Origin: Gammaproteobacteria bacterium
GTDB lineage: Bacteria > Pseudomonadota > Gammaproteobacteria > Enterobacterales > Psychrobiaceae
DNA length: 15,184 nucleotides
NCBI GenBank assembly: GCA_013214885.1
Contig: JABSRS010000042.1
Span: 1 to 15,184 of the forward strand
Direction of reading: 5' to 3'
A program made the position numbers and the translations under genes. Positions 7,218 to 15,184 of this stretch are shown piece after piece (the first letter of the stretch is position 1; every line of letters starts with the position of its first letter). The notes under the pieces were generated by a model. The model worked only from the letters and a program-made list of their open reading frames with translations. It did no database searches and had not been told where the DNA came from.

Positions 7218-10200
7218 CTAAGCCACCTGATCCTGTTGGGGCTTAAAGACCCTAAAATAAACTAAAACCATCCCCGTAATACTGGCAAACAAACTAAACA
7301 GCGTTAACCACAACAAAAAATTATTGTTGGGGTTGCCTTCGAAATCATAATCAGCCAAATGGAGCGAGAAAAACAAATCGAAGGTGCGCCAGAATTGATG
7401 GCGCTTGGTGACCATCAAACCATTTTCCGATGAAATGTAAATTGATGGACTACCAAAGGCATCAAAATCGACCCGCCATGCAGGTAATCGACGCGGGCTT
7501 ATTTCAGCAGGGCCGTCACTAATAATAAGTTCGACCCGCTCAACGTCATGATCTCCGCTGTAGTGATAGCGGGCGATTTCAACCGCCTGTTGTTCAGTCA
7601 ACGCAGCAAATAGCTCACCGGTGTTGGCGTTAATCATCTTTTTAGTGCCATCGACTCTGAAACGATAAACATTTTGAGCGATCAACTTACCTAGCTTGAT
7701 CGCTTTGGCGTCAGGATAGCGTTGATAAAGATCGTGCATGGCATAATTAACCTTATTAGGGTCAATGGCAGTTTGGTGATTAATCACCAAACTATCACCA
7801 TGAATATAATCAATATTAACGATAACCATGTAAGCACCGGTAACAGACCAAATAGCAAATTGAGCACCGACAAATAACATTAACCACTTATGATATTTAC
7901 GGCTGCTCTTGACTAAGCTAAATGGCCTTGGTGACTTTTTTATTGAGCTACTCCGCCACAATAGGTACACAGCAGGCAGTACTAGCAAGGTCAGTACAAC
8001 CGCACTGACCATGCCACCAACCATTGGTGCAGCAATCCGACTCATCACTTCAGATCCAGTTCCTGTGCCATATAAAATCGGTAACAAACCAACGATAATA
8101 GCCGTTGCTGTCATCATCACGGGACGAACTCGCATCCCAGCACCTTTAAGTACCACTTCTTTTATTTGCTCCAGCGATGGCTCTCGATTGTCCGCTTTGC
8201 ATTGCTCAAGCATTTCGTTATATGCCTGGTTTAAGTAGACCAACATGATCACGCCTATTTCGACCGCGACCCCAGCCAATGCGATAAAGCCAACCCCTAC
8301 AGCGACCGAGAAATTATAACCTTCAAGGTACATCAGCCAAATACTACCGATCATTGCTAATGGCAAAGTACCCATGATAATCGCCACTTCGGCAATACTT
8401 CTGAAATTCAAGTACAACAAGAAGATGATAATGGCCAGCGTTAGTGGTACCACATAGATCAATTTTGCCTTAGCACGTTCCATGTATTCATATTGCCCAG
8501 ACCAGGTAATAGAATAGCCCGCAGGCAACTCAAGCTTATTGTCTACTACCTGCTGAGCAAGCTCGACATAACTTCCGATATCAACGCCTTCAATGTCGAT
8601 ATAAACCCAACCATTGAGTCGAGCATTTTCACTCTTAATCCCTGGCGGCCCATCTTCAACAATAATATTGGCAACATCGCCCAGTGAAATACGCTGTCCA
8701 GCAGGCGTTATTATTGGTAACAATGCCAAGGCTTCTGGTGAATCGCGATAATCTTGTGGATAACGAACATTCACTGGATAACGCTCAAGCCCTTCGACCG
8801 TTTCCGTAATATTCATCCCACCGATAGCAGTCGCAACCACCAATTGAACGTCGGCAATATTTAAACCATAACGTGCGGCTTTTTCGCGCTTAATATCGAC
8901 CTTAATATAACGGCCACCAGCAACGCGCTCAGAGTAAACCGAGGCAGTACCAGCCACTTCACCTAAGATCACTTCAAGATCTAGACCAATACTTTGAATC
9001 ACGCCAAGTTCAGGACCTGCAATCTTAATCCCGACTGGGGTTTTGATCCCCGTTGCTAACATATCAATACGGGTCTTAATTGGCATGACCCAAGCATTGG
9101 TCACGCCGGGTAATTTCACTAAAGCATCGAGTTCTTGCTTGATACTTTCAGTGGTAGAACCTTGACGCCATTGATCTTGAGGTTTTAATTGAATGAATGA
9201 TTCGATCATCGTTAACGGTGCAGAATCGGTGGCGGTATCAGCACGAGCAATCTTACCTAACACGGACAGCACTTCAGGGACCGAATAAATCAGTTTATCG
9301 GTTTGCTGTAATAGCTCACGCGCTTTACCAATTGAGATCCCAGGATAAGTGGTCGGCATATACATAATGTCGCCCTCATCGAGCGGCGGAATGAATTCGC
9401 TACCGATCTTATCGAGTGGCCACAAACCAATGGCTAGCACCACTAAAGCGAGACCTAAAGTAGTCTTAGGATAGCTTAGGACTTTCTTTAACAATGGCAC
9501 GTAGCCAGCAGTTAATACGCGATTAATCGGGTTTTTATGCTCGGCAAGCACCTTGCCACGGATAAAGTAACCCATTAACACTGGCACTAAGGTTATTGCT
9601 AACGCTGCAGAGGCTGCCATCGCGTAGGTCTTAGTGAAGGCTAACGGCGAGAACATCCGCCCTTCTTGCGCTTCAAGGGTAAACACTGGCACAAAACTAA
9701 CCGTAATAATCATTAAACTAAAGAACAATGCAGGACCAACTTCTGTCGCTGATTTGATCACTATTTCCCAACGGTTTTCGTCAGTTAACGGCGTTTTTTC
9801 CATGTGTTTATGCATGTTTTCGATCATTACAATCGCGCCATCAATCATCGCACCGATTGCAATGGCAATACCTCCCAATGACATGATGTTGGCGTTTAGA
9901 CCTTGGAAGTGCATCACGGTAAATGCAGTTAAAATACCAACTGGCAAACTCACAATGGCCACCAATGACGAGCGCACGTGGAATAAAAACAACACACACA
10001 CCAAGGCAACCACTAAGAACTCTTCGAGTAACTTAACCCATAAGTTTTCAACCGCGCGATCAATCAAGCCACTACGGTCGTAAACCGTCACCACTTCAAC
10101 GCCGTCAGGTAGACCCTTCTTGAGCTTTTCGAGCTTTTCTTTAACGCCATTAATCGTTTGCTGAGCATTTTCACCAAAGCGCATCACCACAATGCCGCCA

Positions 10201-11054
10201 ACCGTTTCACCTTCACCGTTTAGCTCGGCAATACCACGGCGCATTTGTGGACCGACCCCAATATCAGCAACATCTTTAAGCAACAATGGCACGCCGTTGT
10301 CACTCACCCCTAGCGGGATATTACCTAAATCAGTTTCATTTTGAATATAACCCGTGGCGCGGACCATATATTCAGCTTCAGCCATTTCGACCACCGAGGC
10401 ACCAATTTCCTGGTTACCCCGCTTAATCGCGGTATTAATCATTGCCAGCGGAATACCAAAGGCGCGAAGCTTGTCGGGATCAACCCGTACTTGATACTGT
10501 TTAACCATGCCACCAAGGGTACTTACTTCTGATACCCCTTTAACCGTCTGCAATTCAAACTTTAAAAAGAAGTCCTGCAGACTACGGAGCTGGCTAATAT
10601 CATGCTGGCCAGTTCGATCAACCAAGGCATAGATATAGACCCAGCCAACCCCAGTGGCATCTGGTCCTAGCTGCGGTTTAGCACTAGCTGGTAGCGACGG
10701 CGCAACTTGACTTAAATATTCAAGGACTCGAGAACGCGCCCAATACAAGTCAGTATCTTCATCAAAAATAACATAGACGTAAGAGTCACCAAAGAATGAG
10801 AAACCACGAACGGTTTCAGCACCAGGTACCGATAACATCGCGGTAGTTAGTGGATAAGTAACCTGATCCTCGACCACTTGAGGTGCTTGGCCTGGATAAC
10901 TGGTTTTAATAATAACCTGAACATCTGACAGATCAGGTAAGGCATCGACGGGGGTATTTTTAAGTGAATACAGCCCAACACCGACTAATAATATGCTAGC
11001 CAATACGATAAAAAATCGATTATAGACAGACCAGCGAATGATAGATGCAATCAT
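7218..11054 (-). CDS. cusA: Cu(I)/Ag(I) RND efflux pump CusA with C-terminal PepSY fusion
   Basis: 1278 residues. Residues 1-1034 are a complete CusA-type inner-membrane pump that exports Cu(I) or Ag(I) using the proton gradient. The copper-binding methionines of E. coli CusA (M573, M623, M672) are matched by M566, M616 and M665 with a constant offset of seven, in YMPTTYPGIS, APLTMIESF and DMLATGIKTP. GAMIDGAIVMIEN (401-413) is the helix 4 proton-relay region. After YLLWR (1034), where CusA proteins normally stop, the frame continues for 244 residues: a basic linker, a helix after HKW (1055-1057), a periplasmic PepSY-like part (INANTGE at 1141-1147), FFSLHLADY (1228-1236) and a last helix to about 1268. 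This tail is homologous to the start of the next protein. Start ATG has AAGGGGG six bases upstream. Confidence 0.95.
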   Translation of the reverse strand: MIASIIRWSVYNRFFIVLASILLVGVGLYSLKNTPVDALPDLSDVQVIIKTSYPGQAPQVVEDQVTYPLTTAMLSVPGAETVRGFSFFGDSYVYVIFDEDTDLYWARSRVLEYLSQVAPSLPASAKPQLGPDATGVGWVYIYALVDRTGQHDISQLRSLQDFFLKFELQTVKGVSEVSTLGGMVKQYQVRVDPDKLRAFGIPLAMINTAIKRGNQEIGASVVEMAEAEYMVRATGYIQNETDLGNIPLGVSDNGVPLLLKDVADIGVGPQMRRGIAELNGEGETVGGIVVMRFGENAQQTINGVKEKLEKLKKGLPDGVEVVTVYDRSGLIDRAVENLWVKLLEEFLVVALVCVLFLFHVRSSLVAIVSLPVGILTAFTVMHFQGLNANIMSLGGIAIAIGAMIDGAIVMIENMHKHMEKTPLTDENRWEIVIKSATEVGPALFFSLMIITVSFVPVFTLEAQEGRMFSPLAFTKTYAMAASAALAITLVPVLMGYFIRGKVLAEHKNPINRVLTAGYVPLLKKVLSYPKTTLGLALVVLAIGLWPLDKIGSEFIPPLDEGDIMYMPTTYPGISIGKARELLQQTDKLIYSVPEVLSVLGKIARADTATDSAPLTMIESFIQLKPQDQWRQGSTTESIKQELDALVKLPGVTNAWVMPIKTRIDMLATGIKTPVGIKIAGPELGVIQSIGLDLEVILGEVAGTASVYSERVAGGRYIKVDIKREKAARYGLNIADVQLVVATAIGGMNITETVEGLERYPVNVRYPQDYRDSPEALALLPIITPAGQRISLGDVANIIVEDGPPGIKSENARLNGWVYIDIEGVDIGSYVELAQQVVDNKLELPAGYSITWSGQYEYMERAKAKLIYVVPLTLAIIIFLLYLNFRSIAEVAIIMGTLPLAMIGSIWLMYLEGYNFSVAVGVGFIALAGVAVEIGVIMLVYLNQAYNEMLEQCKADNREPSLEQIKEVVLKGAGMRVRPVMMTATAIIVGLLPILYGTGTGSEVMSRIAAPMVGGMVSAVVLTLLVLPAVYLLWRSSSIKKSPRPFSLVKSSRKYHKWLMLFVGAQFAIWSVTGAYMVIVNIDYIHGDSLVINHQTAIDPNKVNYAMHDLYQRYPDAKAIKLGKLIAQNVYRFRVDGTKKMINANTGELFAALTEQQAVEIARYHYSGDHDVERVELIISDGPAEISPRRLPAWRVDFDAFGSPSIYISSENGLMVTKRHQFWRTFDLFFSLHLADYDFEGNPNNNFLLWLTLFSLFASITGMVLVYFRVFKPQQDQVA

Positions 11055-11065
11055 GTTAGTCCCCC

Positions 11066-12799
11066 TTACTGCTCAATATGGATATTAGAGATAATGTATT
11101 TACCTTGCGCTTTGGTAATTTCAAGATGCAGTGACAATCCTTCCGTCAATAAAGACATATCAACCTGCTTACCAATGGTAAAGTCCATCGTCATAGGGGG
11201 CCATTGCCATTGTTCAATCGCTGGGTGGGTAATCGTTGCCATGCGATGATCAACCATTAATGACTCAATCACGCCAGTGGTCCACACAGATTGCACTGCA
11301 GCAGGTTGTTCACTCGAACTCATCGCCATCTTGCTGTGATCAACCCCACCAGCGGTTTTAATCCCCGTAATAAGGTATTGGTTGTTATCACCTTGGCTTA
11401 GCTCAAGCTCATATTCACCACCAGCAGCTAACAAATCGATATCTACGTCTTGGGCAACAATAAAGTCCATCGTCATTTCAGGCCAATCCCACTCGGCAAT
11501 CGGTGGGTGGGTCAACGTCACCATGCGATGGTTTTTCATTACTGACTCAACCACACCTGTGGTCCAAACACTTTGCGCCATCACTTGCTGCGGGCCACTT
11601 TGATGATCCATTCGAATAAAGTCAGAACTAACACTCGATTCAGAATCCAGTAAAAATTGCGCCGAGGTCACCACGAGATCACCCAGTGCCAATCCTTCTA
11701 TCACTTCCATTTGCGTGGCATTACTGCGACCAGTTTTAATCTTAACTGACTTGAATTTACCTTCACCTAATGACATCACTACCCGATTAGAGTTGCCCGT
11801 GCGGATCACGGCTTCGCGTGGCACAATCAATACATCATCAGTGCTAATACTATCGATAGCGACTTGAGCGTACATGTTTGGCTTAAGCATATAATCGGGA
11901 TTGGCAAAACGTAATCTCAATTGGACAGTCCGAGTTTTAGCATCCAGGGTTGGATAAATATAATCAACTTCGCCCTGCCAACTACGACCTGGTAAATAAT
12001 CTAAGGTCATGGTGACTTTGTCACCAACGTTTACCAATGCCGACTGACGTTCAAACACTTGGGCATTGACCCAAACATCATCTAGCGAGCCAATCGACAT
12101 TAATGAAGTGCCTGGTTTTACAAAGAACCCCTCACGGACCGACAGATTATCGATTACCCCAGATTGCGGCGCGAAAATGGTGACATTTTGCTGTACTTGG
12201 CGGCTTTTAACTAATTTATCTATGGCTTGCTGTGGTACCAATAGTGCTTTTAAACGACCTTTAGCCGCGCGGATTAAGCGTTTATTTTTACGATCTAATG
12301 CCAGTACCAACTCTTCTTGGGCATTGACTAATGCGGGTGAATAAATATCATAAAGTGGCTTGCCTTTTTTGACTTGTGCTCCTTTGTTTTTGATATAAAG
12401 CTTATCGAGCCATCCTTCTACTCGTGGGTGAATATGAACCAGTTTATCTTCATCGTATCCAATGTAACCAACGGTATTAATGCGATCACTAAAGTTATCC
12501 ATGGTCACCTTGGCACTACGAACGCCAAGATTATTAATAACATTTGGCGAAATCTTAATCGTACCAGGACTGTCGTTAGCACCGTCATCATAGACAGCAA
12601 TTAAATCCATGCCCATTGGCGACTTGCCTGCTTTATCGCGACGATAATTGGCATCCATCGGTGCAACCCAATACATCGGCTGTTTTTCAGCGGTCGCACT
12701 CATTTGATTGCTCATCGATGGCATCAGTTGAGAGTAACCAATCGCGCCAGCTGCCGCGCCGATAATAAGCAAGGTAATTGCTGATAATGCTTTATTCAT
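11066..12799 (-). CDS. cusB: CusB periplasmic adaptor with two C-terminal CusF domains
   Basis: 577 residues. CusB links the CusA pump to the outer-membrane channel and hands it Cu(I). After an N-terminal membrane anchor (about 5-24) comes a small heavy-metal-binding segment (YWVAPMDANYRRDKAGKSPM, 43-62, then GMDL), then the hairpin, lipoyl-like and beta-barrel parts of a membrane fusion protein (to about 400). Two CusF-like domains follow, residues 411-480 and 505-577. Each has the Cu(I) ligands of CusF: H431 with W437/W439 and M442/M444, and H525 with W531/W533 and M536/M538 (pattern HP..WxWPxMTMDF). They are joined by a linker containing HSKMAMSSS. Eleven bases separate it from cusA. Start ATG has AAGGAT upstream. 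Fused chaperones probably replace the free CusF seen in E. coli. Confidence 0.95.
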   Translation of the reverse strand: MNKALSAITLLIIGAAAGAIGYSQLMPSMSNQMSATAEKQPMYWVAPMDANYRRDKAGKSPMGMDLIAVYDDGANDSPGTIKISPNVINNLGVRSAKVTMDNFSDRINTVGYIGYDEDKLVHIHPRVEGWLDKLYIKNKGAQVKKGKPLYDIYSPALVNAQEELVLALDRKNKRLIRAAKGRLKALLVPQQAIDKLVKSRQVQQNVTIFAPQSGVIDNLSVREGFFVKPGTSLMSIGSLDDVWVNAQVFERQSALVNVGDKVTMTLDYLPGRSWQGEVDYIYPTLDAKTRTVQLRLRFANPDYMLKPNMYAQVAIDSISTDDVLIVPREAVIRTGNSNRVVMSLGEGKFKSVKIKTGRSNATQMEVIEGLALGDLVVTSAQFLLDSESSVSSDFIRMDHQSGPQQVMAQSVWTTGVVESVMKNHRMVTLTHPPIAEWDWPEMTMDFIVAQDVDIDLLAAGGEYELELSQGDNNQYLITGIKTAGGVDHSKMAMSSSEQPAAVQSVWTTGVIESLMVDHRMATITHPAIEQWQWPPMTMDFTIGKQVDMSLLTEGLSLHLEITKAQGKYIISNIHIEQ

Positions 12800-12802
12800 G
12801 AT

Positions 12803-14077
12803 TTAATCCTTAACCCGTGAGTCAGTGAAATAATAATTAACCTGGGCTTGTAAAATTCGTTGTTCAATCTCAATATTTAATAACTCAATTGCCGTATTAA
12901 GCTCGGTGATCCGCGCGCGCATCACTTCGGCAAAATCACCACTGTCATTGGCATAAGCATTTAGAGAAGCCTCGGCTTGCTGATGAGTCTGTGGCAATAA
13001 CTGTGAGGTATAAAGCTGATGTCTGATTTTAGACTGCTTAAACTGAGCGTTTAATGACTGCGCTTTGGCAATCATTATCTTCAACATTAATAACTTGTCA
13101 GTCTTAACCGCCTCAACTTTAGACCGAGCGGCGTTAACCCCCTGATCTTGCTTTTCCGTGCCCAACAACGGCAGGTCGAAACTCACTCCGACTGAAAACA
13201 AATCAGCACGGCTGGTATTATTTGGCATGTCGGAGCGGTAACCATAACTGGCATTGACTCCCCACTTCGGTTTGTAGCTTTGCTTAGCAACATCGACCCC
13301 GATAACCTGAGATGCAATCTTCCGTTCAATCGCGGTGACACTTGGGTGCTGGGCAAAAGCTTGAGCCAACGGTTGGGCTTTAAACACAATAGTTGGCCAA
13401 TTCATTGGCGGTAAGGTATTTTCTAATGGTAAATCTAGCAAATTTAGCGGTACCCACTGCCCCATTAGACGTAAGAATTTAGCTTTTTGCTGGCTTAATT
13501 TAGTTAAGCGATCATCAAGACGAAGTAATTCGAGTTGCGCTCGGATCACATCTTGCTGACGGGTTTTACCCAAAGTCGATGAATAACTCGACTCGGCAAT
13601 ATCAACCAATTGCTCAAACAAGGGACGATCGTTATTAATCAAAGCGATCGAGCGATCAATTTGATAAACCCGCAGCCATAACTCTGAAATATTAGCTTTA
13701 AGCTGCGCTTGGCGATTAAGCCGCAGCAGCGGAAACTGCTCACTAGTTACCAGTATTTTTTGACTCTTGAGCGCTAACAGATCACCACGAGCAAACTGCT
13801 GTGAAATTCCGAGTTTTAACTGGGTCATTCCTTCTTGACCAAAGGAAAAACTATCGATCGGCATATTAAGCAAACTGATTGAAATCACTGGATCAACTTC
13901 GACATTAGCCGCTGCACTTTGCGCAACCAACGCCGCTTGATTATGGCGATTGCCAGCTAACCAAGGATCATTGGCGATCGCCGCCATGGTCGCTTTTTCA
14001 ATCGACAAAGATTGCGCATTAACACCTAATATTGGCGTTAATAGCATCGCGATTAACAGGTAATTAAATTTTGGCAT
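12803..14077 (-). CDS. TolC-family outer-membrane channel (CusC-like)
   Basis: 424 residues from the second of two adjacent ATGs (14077), which sits better behind AAGGTG than the first (14080). A signal peptide (to about residue 22, ending GVNA) is followed by the helical repeat layout of outer-membrane efflux proteins, for example SLSIEKATMAAIANDPWLAG at the start, and a repeat restart near ERKIASQVIGVDVAKQSYKP. No lipobox is seen, unlike E. coli CusC, which is a lipoprotein. It should form the exit duct for the CusBA pump. It is a short family member and rather divergent, as is usual for the channel of metal RND systems. Its stop is three bases before cusB. Specific copper use is inferred from the operon. 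Confidence 0.92.
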   Translation of the reverse strand: MPKFNYLLIAMLLTPILGVNAQSLSIEKATMAAIANDPWLAGNRHNQAALVAQSAAANVEVDPVISISLLNMPIDSFSFGQEGMTQLKLGISQQFARGDLLALKSQKILVTSEQFPLLRLNRQAQLKANISELWLRVYQIDRSIALINNDRPLFEQLVDIAESSYSSTLGKTRQQDVIRAQLELLRLDDRLTKLSQQKAKFLRLMGQWVPLNLLDLPLENTLPPMNWPTIVFKAQPLAQAFAQHPSVTAIERKIASQVIGVDVAKQSYKPKWGVNASYGYRSDMPNNTSRADLFSVGVSFDLPLLGTEKQDQGVNAARSKVEAVKTDKLLMLKIMIAKAQSLNAQFKQSKIRHQLYTSQLLPQTHQQAEASLNAYANDSGDFAEVMRARITELNTAIELLNIEIEQRILQAQVNYYFTDSRVKD

Positions 14078-14086
14078 CATGACACC

Positions 14087-14605
14087 TTAAAATTGTTGTT
14101 GATATGAATCGATGCTGGCATAAAGAGATGTTGAGCCATCGCGATTAAGTTGAATAATCTTATAGGCTCTAAACTTATCATCAACCTCCATCCCAGGAGA
14201 ACCGACAACCATGCCTGGTACCGACAAACCAAGCGCGCCTTGTGGCGCATTGGCCATAAACTGCTTAATATATTTTGCTGGCACATGTCCTTCAAATACT
14301 AGGCCGTCTTGGGTTACTGCGGTATGGCAAGACTGATAATTTCGTCCGATGCCCAAACGCTCTTTTAGCGCATATAAATCACTAGGGTGATCAACAGTGG
14401 TTTTAAAACCGTGTTCTTTAACGTGGCTGATCCAATCTTTACAGCAACCACATTGTTCGCTTTTATACACGCTCAACAAAGTGGTTGCTTGACTTAGTGT
14501 CAGCTCAGATGATGTTGCTTCGTTTTCGCCATTACAGGCAAACAGGCTAAAAGAAACTAATGAAATAACAGCGACTTTAGTCGCTTTAACTAGGGATATA
14601 ACCAT
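14087..14605 (-). CDS. DUF411 / CopG-like copper-binding lipoprotein
   Basis: 172 residues from ATG at 14605, preceded by GGAG at ideal spacing; an upstream GTG at 14617 lacks a ribosome site. The signal peptide ends in a lipobox LFAC, so C24 is probably lipidated. The mature part has the DUF411 motifs: CGCC at 52-55 (VYKSEQCGCCKDW), SCHTAV with C93-H94, EGHVPA with H107, and VPGMVVGSPGMEV. CopG, a characterised member, binds a cysteine-bridged copper cluster and is thought to act in periplasmic copper redox or handling. The gene lies six to nine bases upstream of the channel gene, in the same operon. Exact role here (chaperone or oxidoreductase) is not shown by the sequence. Confidence 0.9.
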   Translation of the reverse strand: MVISLVKATKVAVISLVSFSLFACNGENEATSSELTLSQATTLLSVYKSEQCGCCKDWISHVKEHGFKTTVDHPSDLYALKERLGIGRNYQSCHTAVTQDGLVFEGHVPAKYIKQFMANAPQGALGLSVPGMVVGSPGMEVDDKFRAYKIIQLNRDGSTSLYASIDSYQQQF

Positions 14606-14662
14606 GATGTGCTCCACACAATCAAATAGAATTTTAGGAGCTTTTGCCCCGTCTAACAGAAA

Positions 14663-14689
14663 TTAACGATCTAATAATAGATCGATTAA
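14663..14689. repeat. Near-perfect hairpin between copL-like and DUF411 genes
   Basis: CGATCTA (14667-14673) and TAGATCG (14678-14684) form a perfect 7-bp stem with a 4-base loop. TTAA on each side extends it to 11 pairs with one bulged base. No T-run follows in the direction of transcription, so it is not an obvious terminator. It may be an RNA-processing or stability element or an operator, and could set the ratio between the first gene and the rest. Confidence 0.5.
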
Positions 14690-14692
14690 GTG

Positions 14693-15055
14693 CTAGCCGA
14701 GTATTGGAGGACGATAAAGGGTTGATGTGGTGGCAATGACATCATTTTCAATATCTTGTTTTATCGGGGATACAGGCTGAACGCCATGAAAAATAACAAT
14801 ATTAGAGATAAAGTTAAACGAACAAATTCCAGAACAACAATCATGCTCTTGATGACAATTGTTCATTGCCTCAGAGTCGACATCAGTCATTGCGACCATG
14901 CTCATGCTTGCTACAGCCATGTCGTGCTCAGGAGCACTGACACTAGATTGATTCATTGCCATCTTCATTTGATACGGCATGACAGCACCAGCCATTGCTT
15001 GCGTGATGCTAGCAATAAACAAAATGGTCATAAATAGTCGTTTCAAAAGAATCAA
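14693..15055 (-). CDS. Small secreted Met/His/Cys-rich protein (CopL-like)
   Basis: 120 residues from TTG at 15055, chosen because AGGAG lies six bases upstream and the product then begins with a clean signal peptide (MILLKRLFMTILFIASITQA). An ATG at 15094 would add 13 residues but has no ribosome site. The mature part is rich in methionine (M26, M30, M32, M34, M46, M51, M53, M56, M64), followed by a C67-H68-x2-H71-x-C73-C74-x3-C78 cluster (NCHQEHDCCSGIC) and a C-terminal YRPPIL. Small proteins of this kind, such as CopL, lie at the head of copper operons and affect their copper response. Metal binding is likely from composition; family membership is tentative. Confidence 0.7.
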   Translation of the reverse strand: MILLKRLFMTILFIASITQAMAGAVMPYQMKMAMNQSSVSAPEHDMAVASMSMVAMTDVDSEAMNNCHQEHDCCSGICSFNFISNIVIFHGVQPVSPIKQDIENDVIATTSTLYRPPILG

Positions 15056-15163
15056 ATGGAACTCCTGATTTATGGGATCGAATATCAAAAACATTTAGTG
15101 ACGTTTTTTGAAATCCTTCGCCACTTTTTGCCTCCAATTGATGAAGGAGGAAGCGAAAATGAC

Positions 15164-15184
15164 TTGACTTCCCCAAAAATCCCC
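15164..15184 (+). promoter_or_regulatory. Partial CueR-type (MerR family) promoter at the right edge
   Basis: TTGACTTCCCC (15164-15174) resembles the -35 plus left operator half of CueR promoters (TTGACCTTCCCC in E. coli PcopA). The right half would lie beyond the window, so this cannot be completed. It would read rightwards, away from the cus operon, perhaps toward a copper ATPase or regulator gene. Confidence 0.35.

Noticed and set aside
9634..10083. Plus-strand reading frame of 149 codons inside cusA
   Set aside because: Antisense shadow of a well-conserved cusA region; no family resemblance.
7218..11054. CusA and PepSY as two separate genes joined by an annotation error
   Set aside because: The frame is continuous across 7953, and there is no ATG or GTG with a ribosome site near the start of the PepSY part.
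15117..15157. Inverted repeat (TTCGC/GCGAA outside, CCTCC/GGAGG inside) upstream of the copL-like gene
   Set aside because: The stems are only five bases each with unpaired bases between and a 10-base loop; too weak to call a terminator or operator.
15144..15166. AAGGAGG followed by ATG on the plus strand as a gene start
   Set aside because: The ATG at 15159 is followed after one codon by a stop (ATG ACT TGA), so it cannot encode a protein.
1..15184. tRNA, rRNA, CRISPR array, insertion sequence or phage genes
   Set aside because: No such structures, terminal repeats or transposase-like frames were seen on either strand.

Overview
The window looks like a chromosomal segment of a low-GC marine gammaproteobacterium, probably order Alteromonadales (Shewanella or a relative). 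This is inferred from the rppH/mutH neighbourhood, the protein families and the base composition, not from a database search. Almost everything lies on the minus strand; only mutH is on the plus strand.

Left part (1-2284), housekeeping: the 5' end of a TSUP-family membrane permease, then rppH (RNA pyrophosphohydrolase), a 751-bp AT-rich intergenic region, and mutH (mismatch-repair endonuclease) pointing the other way. In E. coli the rppH(ygdP)-mutH gap is the location of DARS2, the DnaA-reactivating locus. This gap also holds two exact 9-bp DnaA boxes, further near-matches and many GATC sites, so it is probably the counterpart of DARS2. ptsP, which follows rppH in E. coli, is missing here.

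Middle part (2274-5341): a PepSY-type membrane reductase of the PiuB/FoxB kind with a Fur-box-like site upstream, the periplasmic copper pair copC-copD, and the decayed remains of a SnoaL/NTF2-like secreted protein.

Right part (5342-15055): a tightly packed copper/silver export operon reading leftwards: a small Met/His/Cys-rich secreted protein (CopL-like), a DUF411/CopG-like lipoprotein, the outer-membrane channel (cusC-like), the adaptor cusB carrying two CusF-like copper-chaperone domains at its C-terminus, the RND pump cusA, and a PepSY-NqrF-like NADH reductase. The CusA protein is unusual: after a complete pump with the three conserved copper-relay methionines it runs on for about 244 residues into a PepSY membrane module. 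The same module, clearly homologous, forms the N-terminus of the next protein, where it is joined to 2Fe-2S, FAD and NADH domains.

Working model (inference): periplasmic copper is bound or reduced by CopG-like, CopC and CusF-type domains, passed to CusA and expelled through the outer-membrane channel. The paired PepSY modules may bring an NADH-fed electron-transfer protein next to the pump and couple the redox state of copper to its export. This pump-reductase pairing is the most interesting thing in the window.
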